Assembly: GCF_029931775.1 (NCBI RefSeq)
Contig: NC_079318.1
Span: 33,866,159 to 33,930,158 of the forward strand
Source of the DNA: Euleptes europaea
Taxonomy: Eukaryota > Chordata > Lepidosauria > Squamata > Sphaerodactylidae
DNA: 64,000 nt
Reading direction: 5' to 3'
In this document: positions 12,001 through 27,000 of the stretch, one piece after another
Numbering within the stretch: position 1 is the stretch's first letter
Layout of the letters: every line of letters starts with the position of its first letter
Program-made: the position numbers and the translations under genes
The notes under the pieces: generated by a model
Databases searched by the model: none
Told to the model about the DNA's origin: nothing
What the model saw: only the letters and a program-made list of their open reading frames with translations

Positions 12001-15000
12001 ATGTCTGTTATGAAACAACTTTAAAGACATACCCTGCCTGAAAACAAGAGTAGCAACTAAACTAGAATCTAACGGGCTGAGAATTAGCGACTCTCAAACT
12101 TAACAGAATGCTAGTTGAAGCACAGGTATTCATGGAGATGCTTGCCTATATATAGTTCCCAATTCCTGACATTTGTGTGTGATGGAAGAAGTAACTGACA
12201 GGCAAACCATGGATCTGACAGTCCTAAGAGCATTAACAGATAAAACAGGTGGTAAAGGTGCTGAGACGGCACGCTGTGTAAGTTCATTCTGTTCATCTCA
12301 ACATCCTGATTAATGGAGTCTTTTCAAGGTAAACCAAATGGCTAAAGACAAAAAGTTCCCTAGTGCTACAGGGGGAAACCTAGTCTGGAAACGCTTCCTT
12401 CCTTCCTGACATTCTGTTCCAAAAATTGTGATATTGTAAATATTGAACAGAATCTTGGCTGCACTATAACTTCTATGAAAGAATTTCTGTGTTTGAATGA
12501 TTTGGATGTTCAATGGTCAATCGAACCATGCTAGAATAGTGTAGTATAAGCAACAGATGCTCTTCTGTGCACAACTGCTCTGCATTGCATAGACCCGATG
12601 TCCGAGGCCCCAGACCTCAGGAATACAGCCCAGTATCTCCAGTGTTGCCTAAGTAACTGTACTTTTGATTTATTTTCCTTCTTCATCTCTAAAAATAGAC
12701 TGCTCTCTCTATGGTTGATGGAAACTGCTGTGTGAATCAAAAACACAATTTTTGAAAATTTCCTTTAATTAGCCGCCTCGTTTATTTTGGCAATTCTGCA
12801 ATTAAAATGTAATTTTAAAAAAAATCACATTCAAATGATCCGATTATCAGAGAAAACTGAAACAAGACCATCACTGAAGCAAAATGGACAATGGCATTTG
12901 CATATGTAATAAACCCAGCCTAAAATCACAATTAATCTGAAAGTTTTTTGAAATTAAAAAGTCTTGACCAGCCTTCTAAAATCACAATGAATGGGCCAGT
13001 TGAGCTTACCCTGGGATGGAGTTGCAAAGGCGTAGTATCACCATGAAGGGGATCCCATGTAATATTATAATTATTGTCAAAAATCCTTCATATAGAGGTT
13101 TGTCAAAATTTATTGTATTTGCTGTCAAACGTGGTTTGTCCCTCACCTTTGTCTTCTGTCCACTGGCTTCTCTTCTTAGAATGCCATCCTAAGTATTTAC
13201 TACAATGAACTTAGAAGGGTGTAACTCAGCTTAGGATGGTAATTTTAGCCTTTTAGAACTGAAAGCCATAGTTTGTTCCAAACCCAGTTGTGTATACAGG
13301 GCAAGAGGAAGAAAGGCAGAGAAAAAGACATGCGAGTCACTTATAATCTTACAGGATAATTCTGCAATTGTATAGGAAAGAGTAGTACAAACTTTAACGG
13401 TATAAACTTTACAAAATTCTGCATACAAAGTAGCAACAAAAGCTTTTAAATAACCTATAACTCTATAAAATGGCTCCTCTGCCTTTCTCTTAGATTTTCC
13501 AGCTTTTTAACAGGCCTACTGTGTCTACTCTGATAGGCAGTATCTCTCCAAAGTCACAGGAAGAGGTCTTTCACATCACCTGATCCTTTTGACTGTAAAT
13601 GCCAGAGGTTCATTTCAGTCTTTAATTCTCTTAATAAGAACATAAGAAAAACCATGCTGGATCAGACCAAGGTCCATCAGGTCCAGCAGTCTGTTCATAC
13701 AGTGGCCAACCAGGTGCCTCTAGGAAGCCCACAAACAAGACGACTGCAGCAGCATTGTCCTGCCTGTGTTCCACAGCACCTAAGATAATAGGCATGCTCC
13801 TCTGATCCTGGAGAGAATAGGTATGAAGCATGACTAGTATCCATTTTTACTAGTAGCCATGAATACCCCTCTCCTCCATGAACATATCCACTCCCCTCTT
13901 AAAGCATTCCAAGTTGGCAGCCATCACCACATCCTGGTGCAGCAGGAAGGACGTTGTTATATTTTTAAAATCACATTAATCAACAATCCATTTCTAATGG
14001 AACACATTTCCCGCTGTATCTTGTTCCCCAGTTCAATTGGGATGAAATTCTCAGGGGCCATCCCCTTCACTCAAAGAGTTCTCCTTGTCAGGGTATTATT
14101 GTTTTATATGTAATTCCTTTTCTCACTAATTCAGTGCATATAAGGAGGCATTCAGCAGCCAAGAAACCAAGTGGGCCCATATAACATATAACAGAAGGAT
14201 CCTCATCCTTGAATCTACCCATTCATATCTAAAGCAGGATGTGGCAGATCAGATTTATTTCCATTGATTACTGGATTATGTTTGTTCGCGATGGGTTGAC
14301 AGTTGGGTGCATGCGCACCCTACTTCCTCCCCATGCACAGCTCAGTGATACTGAAGGCAGAAGGTCAGCTCCAATCGTTCATGGTATCCAAATGTGGACA
14401 TCTTAACGACAGATGTGATGTTTCTGGAAATTCTGAAGTCATGGGAGGGACACTTTTTTCTGGGAGCTTTTTTTTGCCAAAACAAAGGATACATTTTTTG
14501 GGGGGGACACCATTTATAACTTTGCATGCAAAACATTAATATTTGGCATCATTATGGAATGTATAAGAATATATACCCTAGTTTTCCACAAGCAAAATTA
14601 CAAATATACCCAATATTTGAGGGAGCTGAAAACTGCTGTGCCCTATTCTACTGTAATACATTTTGTGTTGTTGTTGTTGTTTTTTGCCATTTGGGATGTA
14701 GGAAAAAATAACCCTCAAGTGCATTATAGTGTAATATTGCCAGAATTACTAACAGACATCTGTGAAAGTATGTCTACAATATACCTAGGAATTATCATTA
14801 TCTCATGCTGTTGTAAATTGTCATGCACAGATTTCCACACTACACATTTTTGAATGTGTAGAACTTTGCCTTATATGAGCAAAACTTCGAAAAGAGTAAT
14901 ATTTCACAGGAATTTTCTCAGTGCTCCCTAAAATTGTTCCATCCGAAAAATCATTAAAAAGTCCTCAGAGAAAAACCCACCTGGATCCCCCCTCCGACCT

Positions 15001-18000
15001 TCTCATCTCTAACCTTAACCTCTTGAGGTTTATTTATTTCATAAGAACTGGAATTCTGAACCAAGGTTAAAGGATGGATAAGGAATCCCATTTACTAAGA
15101 AGGAAGCCAACCTCAGTTCATGGAAGTGCCTGCCTGTGAACATTATGGCTGATTGGAGTTTGTTGAAGAGTTCCATCTTCAACCCTGACATTTTGCATAG
15201 GGGATGAAGGAGGGAATACACCTGTCTGATAAGTAAGCAGGGTTGTGCCTGGTTAACAAATGCATTCTATTTGTTCATGATGTTTGAATATAGCCTAAGT
15301 GATTATTTTCACTCAGTGGCCAAAAGAGCTAATCCATTAACAAGTGCCGAGCCAAACATAATTTGTTCTCATAATATCAGGACTCAGACACTCTAATCTT
15401 CTTGTGTCAGAAGCGTTTGCTGTTTACTAATACTTAAAAGTGCTTTTGGTTTTAGAAACCCTGAATATAGGAGATTATTTCAGTAACCTGCTGCTGAAGA
15501 ACAGTAAGCCGTTTGGGAGTGATAGGAGGCACCCCTTGCCATTAACAATACTATCAAGGCTTAATGCTCAGTTTACTATTTTGTACGCAGCGTTTCGTGC
15601 TTATGTATGAGATCGTAATTTGTGGTGTAAGAGGGCCTTATGGGTACCTCCTTTGATCCCAGTGTATATGTTAGGAAACTGATTCTGGTACTGTTTTCTC
15701 AATCCTGATGCATCTATCAGGACCCAATTATACAGACTTGCAGCATTCATCCTGTTAAATTACATATTTCTGCATATTCAGGTATGTATGCTCCTCTGGC
15801 CACAGGAAAAAGTGAGAACCGGTGGTTATGCGCTAACAGGAGTAGTTCCAAGGCTCTTGGCTGCCTGCATATAATACTCTCAAGTCTGGAAACCATCCTC
15901 CCTAATCCTTAGGGTTGCCAGGAGCTCCAGGTTGGGAAATGCCTGGAGATTTGGGGGGTGGAGCCAGAGGAGGGCGGGGTTTGGGGAGGGGAGGGACTTC
16001 AATGGGCTATATTGCTATGGAGTCTATCTTCTGAAGCTGCCATTTTCTCCAGGTGAACTGATCTCTGTTCCCTTCTTTCAGGTAGCTCCGTTTTTTGTTT
16101 TTTGTTCTTAAAATGTTTTTTTATGCGGCGGTTGGGTTTGGGGGAAAGGAAATCTTCTCTTGCGAGGTAAGCCAATTACAGAGCAGCGTTTTAAAGGGGT
16201 GGGGCTTGATTTGAACTTGGGAGACTGCTTTTCTGTATTCATGCCTCCATTAGCACACAGTTTCGTCCCTGATCATTCCAGCCAATGCATACAGTTTTCC
16301 CCAACCTGGGTTACTTTGATCCTGGCTGAAACGGGGAATAAAGGAGGTTAAAGCGACCATTCATAAATGACCTATGTCTCCACCAAGCTCCTAACTTTTG
16401 GTAGCCAATACACAGATCTGCAAACACTACTCACTCATCCCGAATTACTATAGCGCTTCTTTCACTGTATTCTGTAGAAGCCTGGATTGTTTTCCAAACT
16501 TCCAGTAGTCAAGGTATACTTCAAGGTTTTTTTAGGATTTGAAACTGGACACATACTTTAGTTTTACATGTACAGCAAGTTAATGCTGATGGTCAGGTTT
16601 TACCTCCATTGTAAGGACACCAGTTGTCCACTCAGAGAATGAGTGTGGTAGTTCTTTCATTCATCGTTTTTCTAGTTCATTTTGTACTTAAGCTAAGCAT
16701 TGCTTATGTTTTACTGCCTCTGCTCCTCTGGCTAAGAGCATCCTGCCTCACAGTTGCTCAGCAGGTGCCACTTTTCCTGTCACGGTGATAAAAGGATGGG
16801 AAAGGTTTTGCCACCTTGGTTTTGTGTGTTTCAGGCTACTGCTAAAGGTGTATGACAGGATTGCCAGCTGTGGCTTGGGAAATTTGTAAAGATTTGGGGG
16901 TGGTACCTGAGGAGGATAGATTTTTGATAGGGAGGGAGCTCCCATCCTGTAATGGCACATCTGGATCAAAGATCAGTTCTTCCAATTTCTCCCCTCCCTG
17001 TGAGGTCATTTCCTTCCACCCAAAATCAAAATTTTAATTTTTCTGCCTCATATCACTCAACATTTAAAAATCCTTCCAAAATTTCCTTCAGGTTTTTCTC
17101 TGTGTTACGGAGAAAGGAGACCAGCCAACAGCAATTTCATTCTTCTTTCAGTACTGTCTTTACCGCCAGCTATCAGTTTCTTTTAGTCTCTGTGATATAG
17201 CATAGGAGAAATGGAAATCCTACTACTATTCATAGCCACTCCAGGACTTTCCTTTCTCCTACTCTGTATGGTGCCCTGACCTGGATAGCCCAGCCTAGCC
17301 CAATCTCATCAGATCTCTGAAGCTAAGTAGGGTCGGCCCTGGTTAGTAATTGGATGGGAATTACTAGGGTCACTTCACAGTGGTCACCAAGGGAATTACT
17401 AGGGTCACTACCTAGGGTCACCAAGGAATACTAGGGTCACTACACAGAGGCAGGCAGTGGCAAACCACCTCTGAACATCTCTTGCCTTGAAAACCCTATG
17501 GGGTCACCATAAGTCATTTGCAACTTGATGGCAAAAAAGAAGAAGAAGACTGGATGGTTCCTCCAAAGGAAATGATCTCTGTAGTCTGAAGATGAGTTGT
17601 AATTCCAGGAGAATTTCAGGCCTCGCTTTAAGGCTGGCTACTCTAGCCAAGGCAGGTCCAAGTTTTACTGGCACCCTAGATGAACTATGACTTTGGTGCC
17701 CCCCAACAGAAATAAAAGTAAAAAAGATGAATGCTTTACTTACTAGACATTCCAAATGAACGATATAAAAATAGACGCTCTTCAAAAGGCATCCATGTTC
17801 CATCATGGCAGCTGTAGAAGACCAGAGTCAGTATGGAGATTTCAGAAGCCAGTTAATGCTAAGCTTCCCTTCAATCCATCCCTCCCCTTGATGGTACCAT
17901 CAAGAGTAGAGCTAGAGCATCTACCTTGCAACCGTCGCACATGTTTGAATTCCTGCTGCAGCTACCATTTTCCTTCTGGGAGGCCAGTGGGAAGGCAGTC

Positions 18001-21000
18001 CCATTGTTAGGGGAACTCTCACCCTGCTGAGCAGTTGGGAGCACTATCAGGAAGCAAGTCCTCCTAAGGTGATGGTGGCAAGTGCTACTGCTCAGTATGG
18101 CTAGCAAAGAGTGTGATGAAGACTGGGAGAGGGCATGGGCTGCAGCTACTCAGCTCTAGAAGACAAGTTGTGGCTTCTCCTCTACCTGCCTCCTCCTCAT
18201 ACTCTTGTGGGGCCTGAGGTAAGGTAAGAGCAGACTGGGTGCTGCTGTTACTTCCACAGCCCCCCTACCACGTGGTGCAGACAAAGCAGTGGCAGCAGAG
18301 ACAGCTCCTGTTTGGGTAGAGCAAGATGTGGGCTGAGTTTATGGCTTCCCGGCAGCCTCCAAGAGAAAGGCAGAAACAGGAGGCTCCTCTCATCTTTTTG
18401 GTACCCCTGAAAATCTGATGCCCGAGGTGATCACCTACGTTTTCCTAGTGGTCTGGCCAGCCCTGACCCTAGTGCAGTGGCAAGGCCACTCACAAAGTCT
18501 TACATATCTCTTTTGTCCCTATTCCAACAAAAATGAAAAGCTTTTCAGTCCTGTTGATTTAATGACTACTGATTTCAGTGGGTAAGAAAAGTTATTCGCT
18601 ATGCTGATAATTCTCTGTGTACAAAGTATTGTTCTCTGTGTACAAAGTATTAAATCTGTTTTTCTTTCTGTCATTTTCATTTCAACAACTCAGGAGTGTG
18701 TTCCTAGGCCTGCATCTGCTTAGTTAAAAGGCATCTGATCCACATGACACCGTGAATCCATCCCTGGTTTTCAGATGTCTACATGTTCTCTGATCATATG
18801 AATGATAACTTTCCTTGAAGTTTGATATCTCATGGACACTTAGGATGCTTGTACACTCCAAAGCATAATAATACAAGGTCACTAAAACAAACCTAATAGT
18901 TTTTAACTGCTGTTAGCATTCTAAAGCCAAGGTGCAGTAACAGCCTCCTTTGCTATTTGTTTTTCCAGATTGATGGATTTCTGACATTTTTATTTGGTCT
19001 TGCTAGCATTAATACACTCACAGTGATAAGTGTGACCCGCTACATAAAAGGCTGCCATCCCAACAAAGGTAAGTTGTTTTAAACACAGATTTTATCAATT
19101 TGCACTATTAAAGCCTGATTTACTTCCTGATAGGTTTAGAAAAACAAAACCATTTAGCAATATACGCTATATTTGCAACACTGAAAATTATATGCATAGA
19201 AAATCAGGTTCATTGTTCGATGTTTGGGCACATTGTGAATATTCCAATGTAGAAAGATGGTCCTATCTTACCAAAGAATGTTGCCAGTCCTCATACTACA
19301 ATGCTGTAATATCAATACATTTGGTCATTGTACACAGCACAAAAACTGCCACAGACCTTTGCCACAATTAATGGTTCTCTACCTAATACGTGCTGTTGTA
19401 GTGTTTTTTATTATTCTTCACCCTTTCACTCCACCAACCAAGCAGTAATAAAAGTAGACAGGTCTGCCAAAAATGATTACTCAATCTAATGTTTGTCTAG
19501 AGCAGAAATGTCCAATATAGGATATATCGAAATGTTCAGGAACACTATATTCTACGCAACTCACACATTTAATGCAAAAGTTATGTCCCAATTAAGAACT
19601 TCAACTGCCAAGAAATAATAAGAAGGGAATCTTATTATTTATATACAATCCTAGGAGCTTTGAAGACAGCAGTACCACTGTCATTAGCATATCCCAACAT
19701 CTAGATGCCTTGGTTTGAATCCGATAGAACTCCTGCAAGGAAGACGGGTTCTACTTAATTCCCCCTTTTGGCTGCTGACTCTCATGCCACATCCTTCCCC
19801 ATTCCGTAGGGCCACCAAATCCACAAGAGCAGCTTTTGATTGGCTCAGAGAAGGGGCAAGAAGCAAAACCCCTAGCCCCTCATTGTATTTGTCGTTCTAT
19901 GAGATCTAGCCCCTTACAAAGGAAATAGCAGCGCCCATCTGAAAAAGGAACAAGTATTCATTTAAAACTAAACCAAAAGGGTCTACAAGGACAGATTCTT
20001 GTGACTAGACCTGGCCCTGGCAATGGTCTTATACCAAAGCAAATCCTCAAGTAAATCAGCAGGGTGTTCCACTTGTTTTGATCTTTGTTGTAGATCAAGA
20101 TCTAAAAACAGAATTTGAAGCTTAAAAAAACCTATAGGGTACTTTCAGTTAGTTCCAATGGTGTTTTAGCTACATACATATAAAACAGTTATAAATAAAT
20201 GGACCACTGCATTTTACTTAGCTAGAATCTAGCTCACATTTTGCTGGTCGTGGAAATAAACCAGAGAAAGCTAGATGCCTGTTTTGTAATTAGAGGGATT
20301 TATGCACATGGTTAAGGGAAGGCAGCATGGTATAGCCCAATCTCATCAGATCTCAGAAGCTAAACAGGGTCACTACTTGGAAGGGAGACCTCCAAGAAAG
20401 ACTCTGCAAAGGAAGGCAATGGCAAACCACCTCTGCTTCTCACTTGCCTTGAAAGTCCCTTGCTGGAGTTGCCATAAGTCAGCTGTGGTGTGTACATAGT
20501 TGATGGCTTAACCCTTCTGATTTCAGTACAAGTTAAATCTGTTAGGTTTGTGGCCTATAGTTAGCACCAATACAATATAGTAAATAATTATCCACAAATA
20601 ATTCAGGGAGAGGAGAACCCCACCACCGCCAAAGAGATGGGTGGGTGAGGAACTGAGCTTGCGTCCTCAGCGGCCAGTTCTTGCTGTGCTGGTTTCAAAG
20701 GCTGTCCACCCTGAATGCCAAAAGAATCAAGGGTGGTCACATAGAACAAGAATGAGCATGGCACGTCAAACCACCTCCAAGGCTATTTTTCCTTCCCCTG
20801 CCTTTCAGCAGTGAAGGAACTGCCTACATCTATTTCATCCCTTCATCTCTTATGGGATCTTTTTTGTTCATCTTGGCATAGGATAATTGGAGACAGGCGC
20901 CAAAACTACTCAACCTCTAAACTGAAGCCCACTTTAGGCTCCAGGGTGAAGGGAAGGAAGTGACGAGTCACCCTACAGTTGCCAGCCCAGTCAACAGAAG

Positions 21001-24000
21001 TTCCATTCCTGTATACCGAATCCTTGTGCTGAGCCAGTTGTCAGGAAGTGTGAGGGCCATTTTGTGGGAAGTGAGAAGTGTGAGGGCCATTTTGATATTC
21101 AATACTTTGCCTCATCATGTTACCCTACTTTCCCCCCTCCCCACTTAAGCTTCACAAACAGATAAAGCGATGCATGGTAATCATTCCTTCTGTCTAAAAC
21201 AAGAAGAAAACTGCTCCTGAAGCCAAATGAAGTCTCAACTTGACACAGAGTTTTATTCCTCCCATTACTTTCAAAGCAGACACTTGGAAATTAAGAGTCT
21301 GTGTTCCTGTTTGCATAGCCATTAGCATATGCATAGCTAACGCGCCTCTGTTGTTCCACATTGTTCCTTGAGGGGGATTCTTCTTGGCAAACACCAAAGG
21401 TCGCGTTAAATGGGCTCTTTTGTAATGTGAAGCAGGTATGATGGGTCAGCGTGCAAAATTCAAAAAAATATACGGGGCAATTCAGCCTGGAACGCGCTGC
21501 TAATTACCATGCAAAAATGGCGTAGTAGTTTTGGAACTTACATGCAGACAATTAAATTTGTGGTCTTCCAGATTTATGGATATAATTTTCTTGATTCCAG
21601 TTGGGTGTCTTAATTACATAATTGTAAAATGTGTTATATGTCAACAGCATCTGCTGTTTTGTGTTCCAGTGCATTGTATCAGCAACAGCAGCATCTTTGT
21701 GATCCTTGTCTTTATATGGGTAGCAGCTTTCTTCTGGTCAGTAGCTCCAGTTCTGGGATGGGGCAGTTATACAGGTAATGGTTTTCTCCATAGGACTCAA
21801 TTAGATATCTGTGGTAATCTAGTAATTTATTTTCCCAGCTCGATATTGGTTTTTAAATGAATAGTTGTGTTTCTATTATTTAGTTAGACAAATTGAATTT
21901 CAGGCCTGTAAAGTTAGAACATAAGAACATAAGAAAATCCTTGCTGGATCAGACCAAGGCCCATCAAGTCCAGCAGTCTGTTCACACAGCGGCCAACCTC
22001 TAGTGCCTCTAGGAAGCTTACAAACAAGACGACTGCAGCAGCATTATCCTGCCCGTGTTCCACATCATCGGCCTGTGTGTCACAGCACCTAACATAATAG
22101 GCATGCTCCTCTGATACTGGAGACAATAGGTATGCATCATGACTAGTATCCATTTTGACTAGTAGCCTATCCTCCATGAACATGTCCACCCCCCTCTTAA
22201 AGCCTTCCAAGTTGGCAGCCAAGTTGGCAGCCATCACCAGATCCTGGGGCAGGGAGTTCTACAATTTAACTATGCGCTGGGTGAAGAAATACTTCCTTTT
22301 GTCTGTTTTGAATCTCTCACCCTTCAGATGCAGCAGATGACCCCACAATCTAGTATTATGAGAGAGGGAGAAATGCTTCTTCCTGTCCACTCTCTCCGCA
22401 CTATGCATAGTTTTATAGACCTCTATCTTGTCTCCCCTTACCCGCCTTTTTTCTAAGCTAAACAGCCCTAAGCGTTTTAGCCACTCCTCATAGGGCAGTT
22501 GCTGTAGCCCCCTGATCATTTTGGTTGCTCTTTTTTCCTCAAGCTTTTGCTTTTTTCTGCACTTTCTCAGGCTCTGCCACATCCTTTTTTAGATGTGGTG
22601 ATGAGAACTGTACACAGTATTCTAAGTATGGTCTCACCTTAGATTTATATAAAGGCACTATGATAGCAGTAGTTTTATTCTCTATTCCTTGTCTAATTAT
22701 AGCCAGCATGGAATTTGCCTTTTCACAGCAGCTGCACACTAGGTTGACATTTTCATCGAGCTTTCCACTACCACCCCAAGCTCATTCCTGTTCACATGCT
22801 TATTGACACTTTCAAAAAACTCTAAAAGGTTAGTGAGACTGGACCTTCCGTTGCAGAAACCATGTTGGGTTTTTCTCAGCAGGGCTTGCCCTTCTATATG
22901 CTTGACAATTCTATCTTTAATAATGCCTTCCATCAATTTACCTGGAAAAGATGAACCCTTTTTATAAATGAGTGTTACATTGGCCATTCTCCAGTCCTCT
23001 GGTACAGAGGCTGATCTAAGGGACATGTTACATATCATCGTTAGAAGTTCAGCAGTTGCCCATTTGAGTTCTTGAAGAACTCTAGGATGAATACTGTCAG
23101 GTCCTGGTAACTTGTTGATTTTCAGTTTGTCTGTACGTTCTAGAACTTCCTGCCTTGTTACCACAATTTAGCCCAGTTCTTCATTCTCCCCTCCCCAAAA
23201 TATGTATTCAGGAAAAGGTATCTGCCCTATATCTTCAACAGCGAAGACAGATGAGAAGAATTCATTTAGCTTCTCACCAATCACTTTATCCTCCCTTACT
23301 GTTCTTTCCTTTACTTCCATTGTCATCCAATGGTCCATCTGCTTTCCTAGCCGGTTTCCTGCCCCTAACTTAAAGAATTTCTTATTGTTGGTCTTGATGT
23401 GCTTAGCGATACGTCCTTCAAAATCTTTTTTTTTTCATCTCTAATTGCTTGTTTGCATTTCCCTTGTGTAAGTTTGTGTTTGCCCCATTTGGGCAAGCCT
23501 TCCAGTTTCTGAAGGAAGCCTTTTTTCTCTGATAGCTTCCTTCACCTCACCCATTAGCCATGACAGTGACCTCTTGGACTTTATACAACTTTTCCTAACC
23601 TGGAGTATACAATCTGGCTGAACCTCTAGTATAGAGGACTTGAGTAACCTCCAAGCCCTTTCCAGAAATTTAACCGTCCTAACTGTTCCTTTCAACTTCC
23701 TTTTTACCAGGTTCCTCATTTTAGAGAATTTCCCTCTTTTAAAGTAAAATGTAATTGCGTGATATTTCCCAGGCAGTTTCCCATATACATAATGCCAGTT
23801 GGTTCAACCACATCCACATCCTACACTAAGTCTCTGGCAGCACCACTGAGTATTCAGTCCAGGGTCACCTCCCCTCTGGCTGCATCCATGACCATCTGTT
23901 CAAGGGCCTGGTCAATGAGGATGTCTAAAAATTTATCACTTTGGCTTGACTGGAGCATGCATTTATCCAGTCAATATGAAGACAGCTATAGTCTCCCATT

Positions 24001-27000
24001 ACTACTACAGATTGAGAGTACTTTACAACAAGGAACCTGGACTAAATGAGGAGAGTGGCTGTGTATAGTGGGTCCTCATGGTGGTGGCAATAGGAAGGAT
24101 CTAGAAACACATATTGGCAGCAAAAAAGCAGAAGCAGTAAGTGGAGGCTGGATTTCACCCTACTAAAATCTTGTTTCAAATAGCTCAGGAGTGTCACAAT
24201 ACTGGGTTGTGAAGTAATGCCCTCCACCTGGGAATTCACCCCAATATTTCAGTCTTGGGGACCACATTCTGTGTTCTCAGGAACCCAACTGCAAACTCAT
24301 AGCTAGCGGAAAGGAGGGCTTCAGAGAAAAGAGCCATTAAGCTCCAACCACAGAGCAGTCAAGCTCTTTGTTATGCTAATGACTCTGGCCAAAGCAAGAC
24401 AATGGTTTATCATCCCACACCCTGCTAGTAAGTGACACCTAAAGCCATAAAGCTGGGAAGACAAGAGTGATAAAATGAAAACTCTTCCTTTGGGACAGGA
24501 AGGAACAGTAAGGTCATCCCAAGGGGGAAGGGAGAAAGAAAGAGGCTACTTAAACTCAAGACAGGAAGATGGTAGAAACTCTCTTGCATCTTGCTGCTGG
24601 CTTGGGACCTCAAGTCATGATGGACTAAGCTTTTACCTGGGGATTCCATCTTGCCTATGCAGCGAGTAACAATGGAGAGAAGTCCTAATCATGATAACTA
24701 AGGTAATGCTGAACTTTAAATAGCTGAAGCTTGAAGTAAAGCTAACCTGTCTTCATTAAACATCATTCGGGATAAGTTCTGAGTTTAGGGAAAGGGGAAC
24801 AGAGTATTTTCACCTTTTCTTTGTTTCCTTGCTCAACCTGAAATGCTTGAACTGGACATGTATATTCTTTTCGTCTATTTATTTAACTTTGTTATATTTT
24901 GGATGCTCTAAGTCTGATCTCTTGAAAAACACCATGCCTATCCGGCCTTGCTGTCTGAAGTGTGGTAATAGGGAAGGGATGCGGGTAAGCTCATCATCCC
25001 CTAAACATGATAGCTCAAGTTGCAATAGATCATGACTGTGCTAACCTGTAAGAGTGTAATGGGAGGTGTGGCAACTAGGCAGAGTCTCTAAACAGCAACA
25101 CAAGCGTAGAGTGCTAGATGCACGACTTTGACTGGTAGGATATAGAGTTGTTGGTGGAAGTAGGTATAACCCAGTTTGTTTTTGGCACCCCCAGGGAGCT
25201 GAAGCAAAGACCCAAGCAAAGACCCAGGCATCAAACAAAGTCTTCTGTACTAGCTATTTTTAAAAAAAAATTAACCAAATTATATTTTTCCTAGACCGCA
25301 TGTATGGAACATGTGAAATAGACTGGGCAAAAGCCAACTTTTCAGCAGTCTACAAGGCCTACATTGTGTCCATTTTCATCTGCTGTTTCATTCTTCCTGT
25401 GACTATCATGGTTTTCTCATATGTGTCCATCATCAATAAAGTCAAGTCAAGCCACGCACTAAGTGGAATGGGCGATCCAACTGATAGGCAGAGGCGCACA
25501 GAACGAAGCGTCACAAGGGTCAGTCTGGAAATGTTTTAAAGTGTATATCCAAAACAGAGTAGCTATCTTGTGTCCCAGTCTAAATCATCCAAATGAGATT
25601 TAATGGTAGAAAATAAATTTCAGGGGATCAAAAAGAAAATGGAAAAGTGGTCACGGAATCAAGAAGAGGGGGAACAAAGAAAAATAGAGATTAAGGAAAA
25701 TTAATATTTTATGGATAATCTGTGGCTGAAATGTCTATTCTCCAGTCCAAACAGGAGTCATGCATGCATGGATGCAGTCTTCAGCAAAGCCTATAGCTAG
25801 TTGGATGAGAAACTGCCCACCTAAATGAATCCTGTACATGCAGTCCCCCTTCCAGTCCAAAATCCGGGAAAACATGTGTGGGAAAAGCTAAAATGCTGTC
25901 AGCTGTTCAGTGGTGTGTGGAAGGTAGACTGAATCCAGCTTCCTATGCCTGACCATTTCATTTAATTTTTTTTTAAAGGGGTCTACACATGAGTAGACCC
26001 GGAAGGGAATATACACCTATCCCAATCCACATGAAAAGATGCATCTAGGCATCACCCCCAAAATGAGTACCGGGATGTGGATGCTGATCACCTGCAGAGT
26101 TGCATCTGCATTGACTGCCTTCCCTAGGCAAATTTTCCTAGCCAGATTGAATAAATTGTAAATGAAATAAATAAAGTGAAGCTGTTGAACAGAAAGAATA
26201 TTCTGTTTGCTAGGATTGGGTGCAATTAATTTTTAATTGATTAAGTCAACAAGCAGACGCTGAATCATCGGAGAATCCTTTAGCCAGTGGACAGCCATTT
26301 TCTTCCCATCCTTTTGTAAAAAAAGGTAAAGGTAAAGGTCCCCTGTGCAAACACCGGGTCATTCCTGATCCATGGGGTGATGTCACATCCCGACGTTTAC
26401 TAGGCAGACTTTGTTTTTACGGGGTGGCTTGCCAATGCCTTCCCCAGTAATCTTCCCTTTACCCCCAGCAAGCTGGGTACTCATTTTACCAACCTTGGAA
26501 GGATGGAAGGCTGAGTCAACCTTGAGGCGGCTACCTGAAACCAACTTCCGTTGGGATCGAACTCAGGTTGTGAGCAGAGCTTGGACTGCAGTACTGCAGC
26601 TTAACACTCTGCGCCATGGGGCTCCTTACAAATTAAATCCTTTGGTAGAACCACATTTAAACCTGTGTTCAGTAACTAGCATTATGGTAGGGCTGCTGTG
26701 AAGTAAATACAGAAGGGGGTGGCCTTGGATCCGCCATCTCACGTCAGAGCTACTACTTCCTCCAACATACCTGCTTATTTCTGGGTTAGCAACTGAGAGG
26801 GCAGATAGTGTAGGCCATTGGATTCACTGTTCCCCAGTGTAAAACTTTGTCAGTCTAGAAAAGACCAGCAAGCTAGGACAGAGAGGGGACTGTCCATGGG
26901 TTAAGAAATGTATCATCTTTCCAGGTTTCCCATTAACCCACTGACGTAACTCTGCCTTCACTACAGTCCTTTCTGTTTGGGGCAGGAAAAATGTGAAATG

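Noticed and set aside
17268-17400. 5S rRNA gene
   Set aside because: The ends differ from 5S, the middle is expanded and a SINE body follows.
25519-25540. Opsin reading on past 25518 to the stop at 25539
   Set aside because: The donor GGTCAGT and the in-phase next exon restore the conserved TM6, so the read-on stop is intronic.
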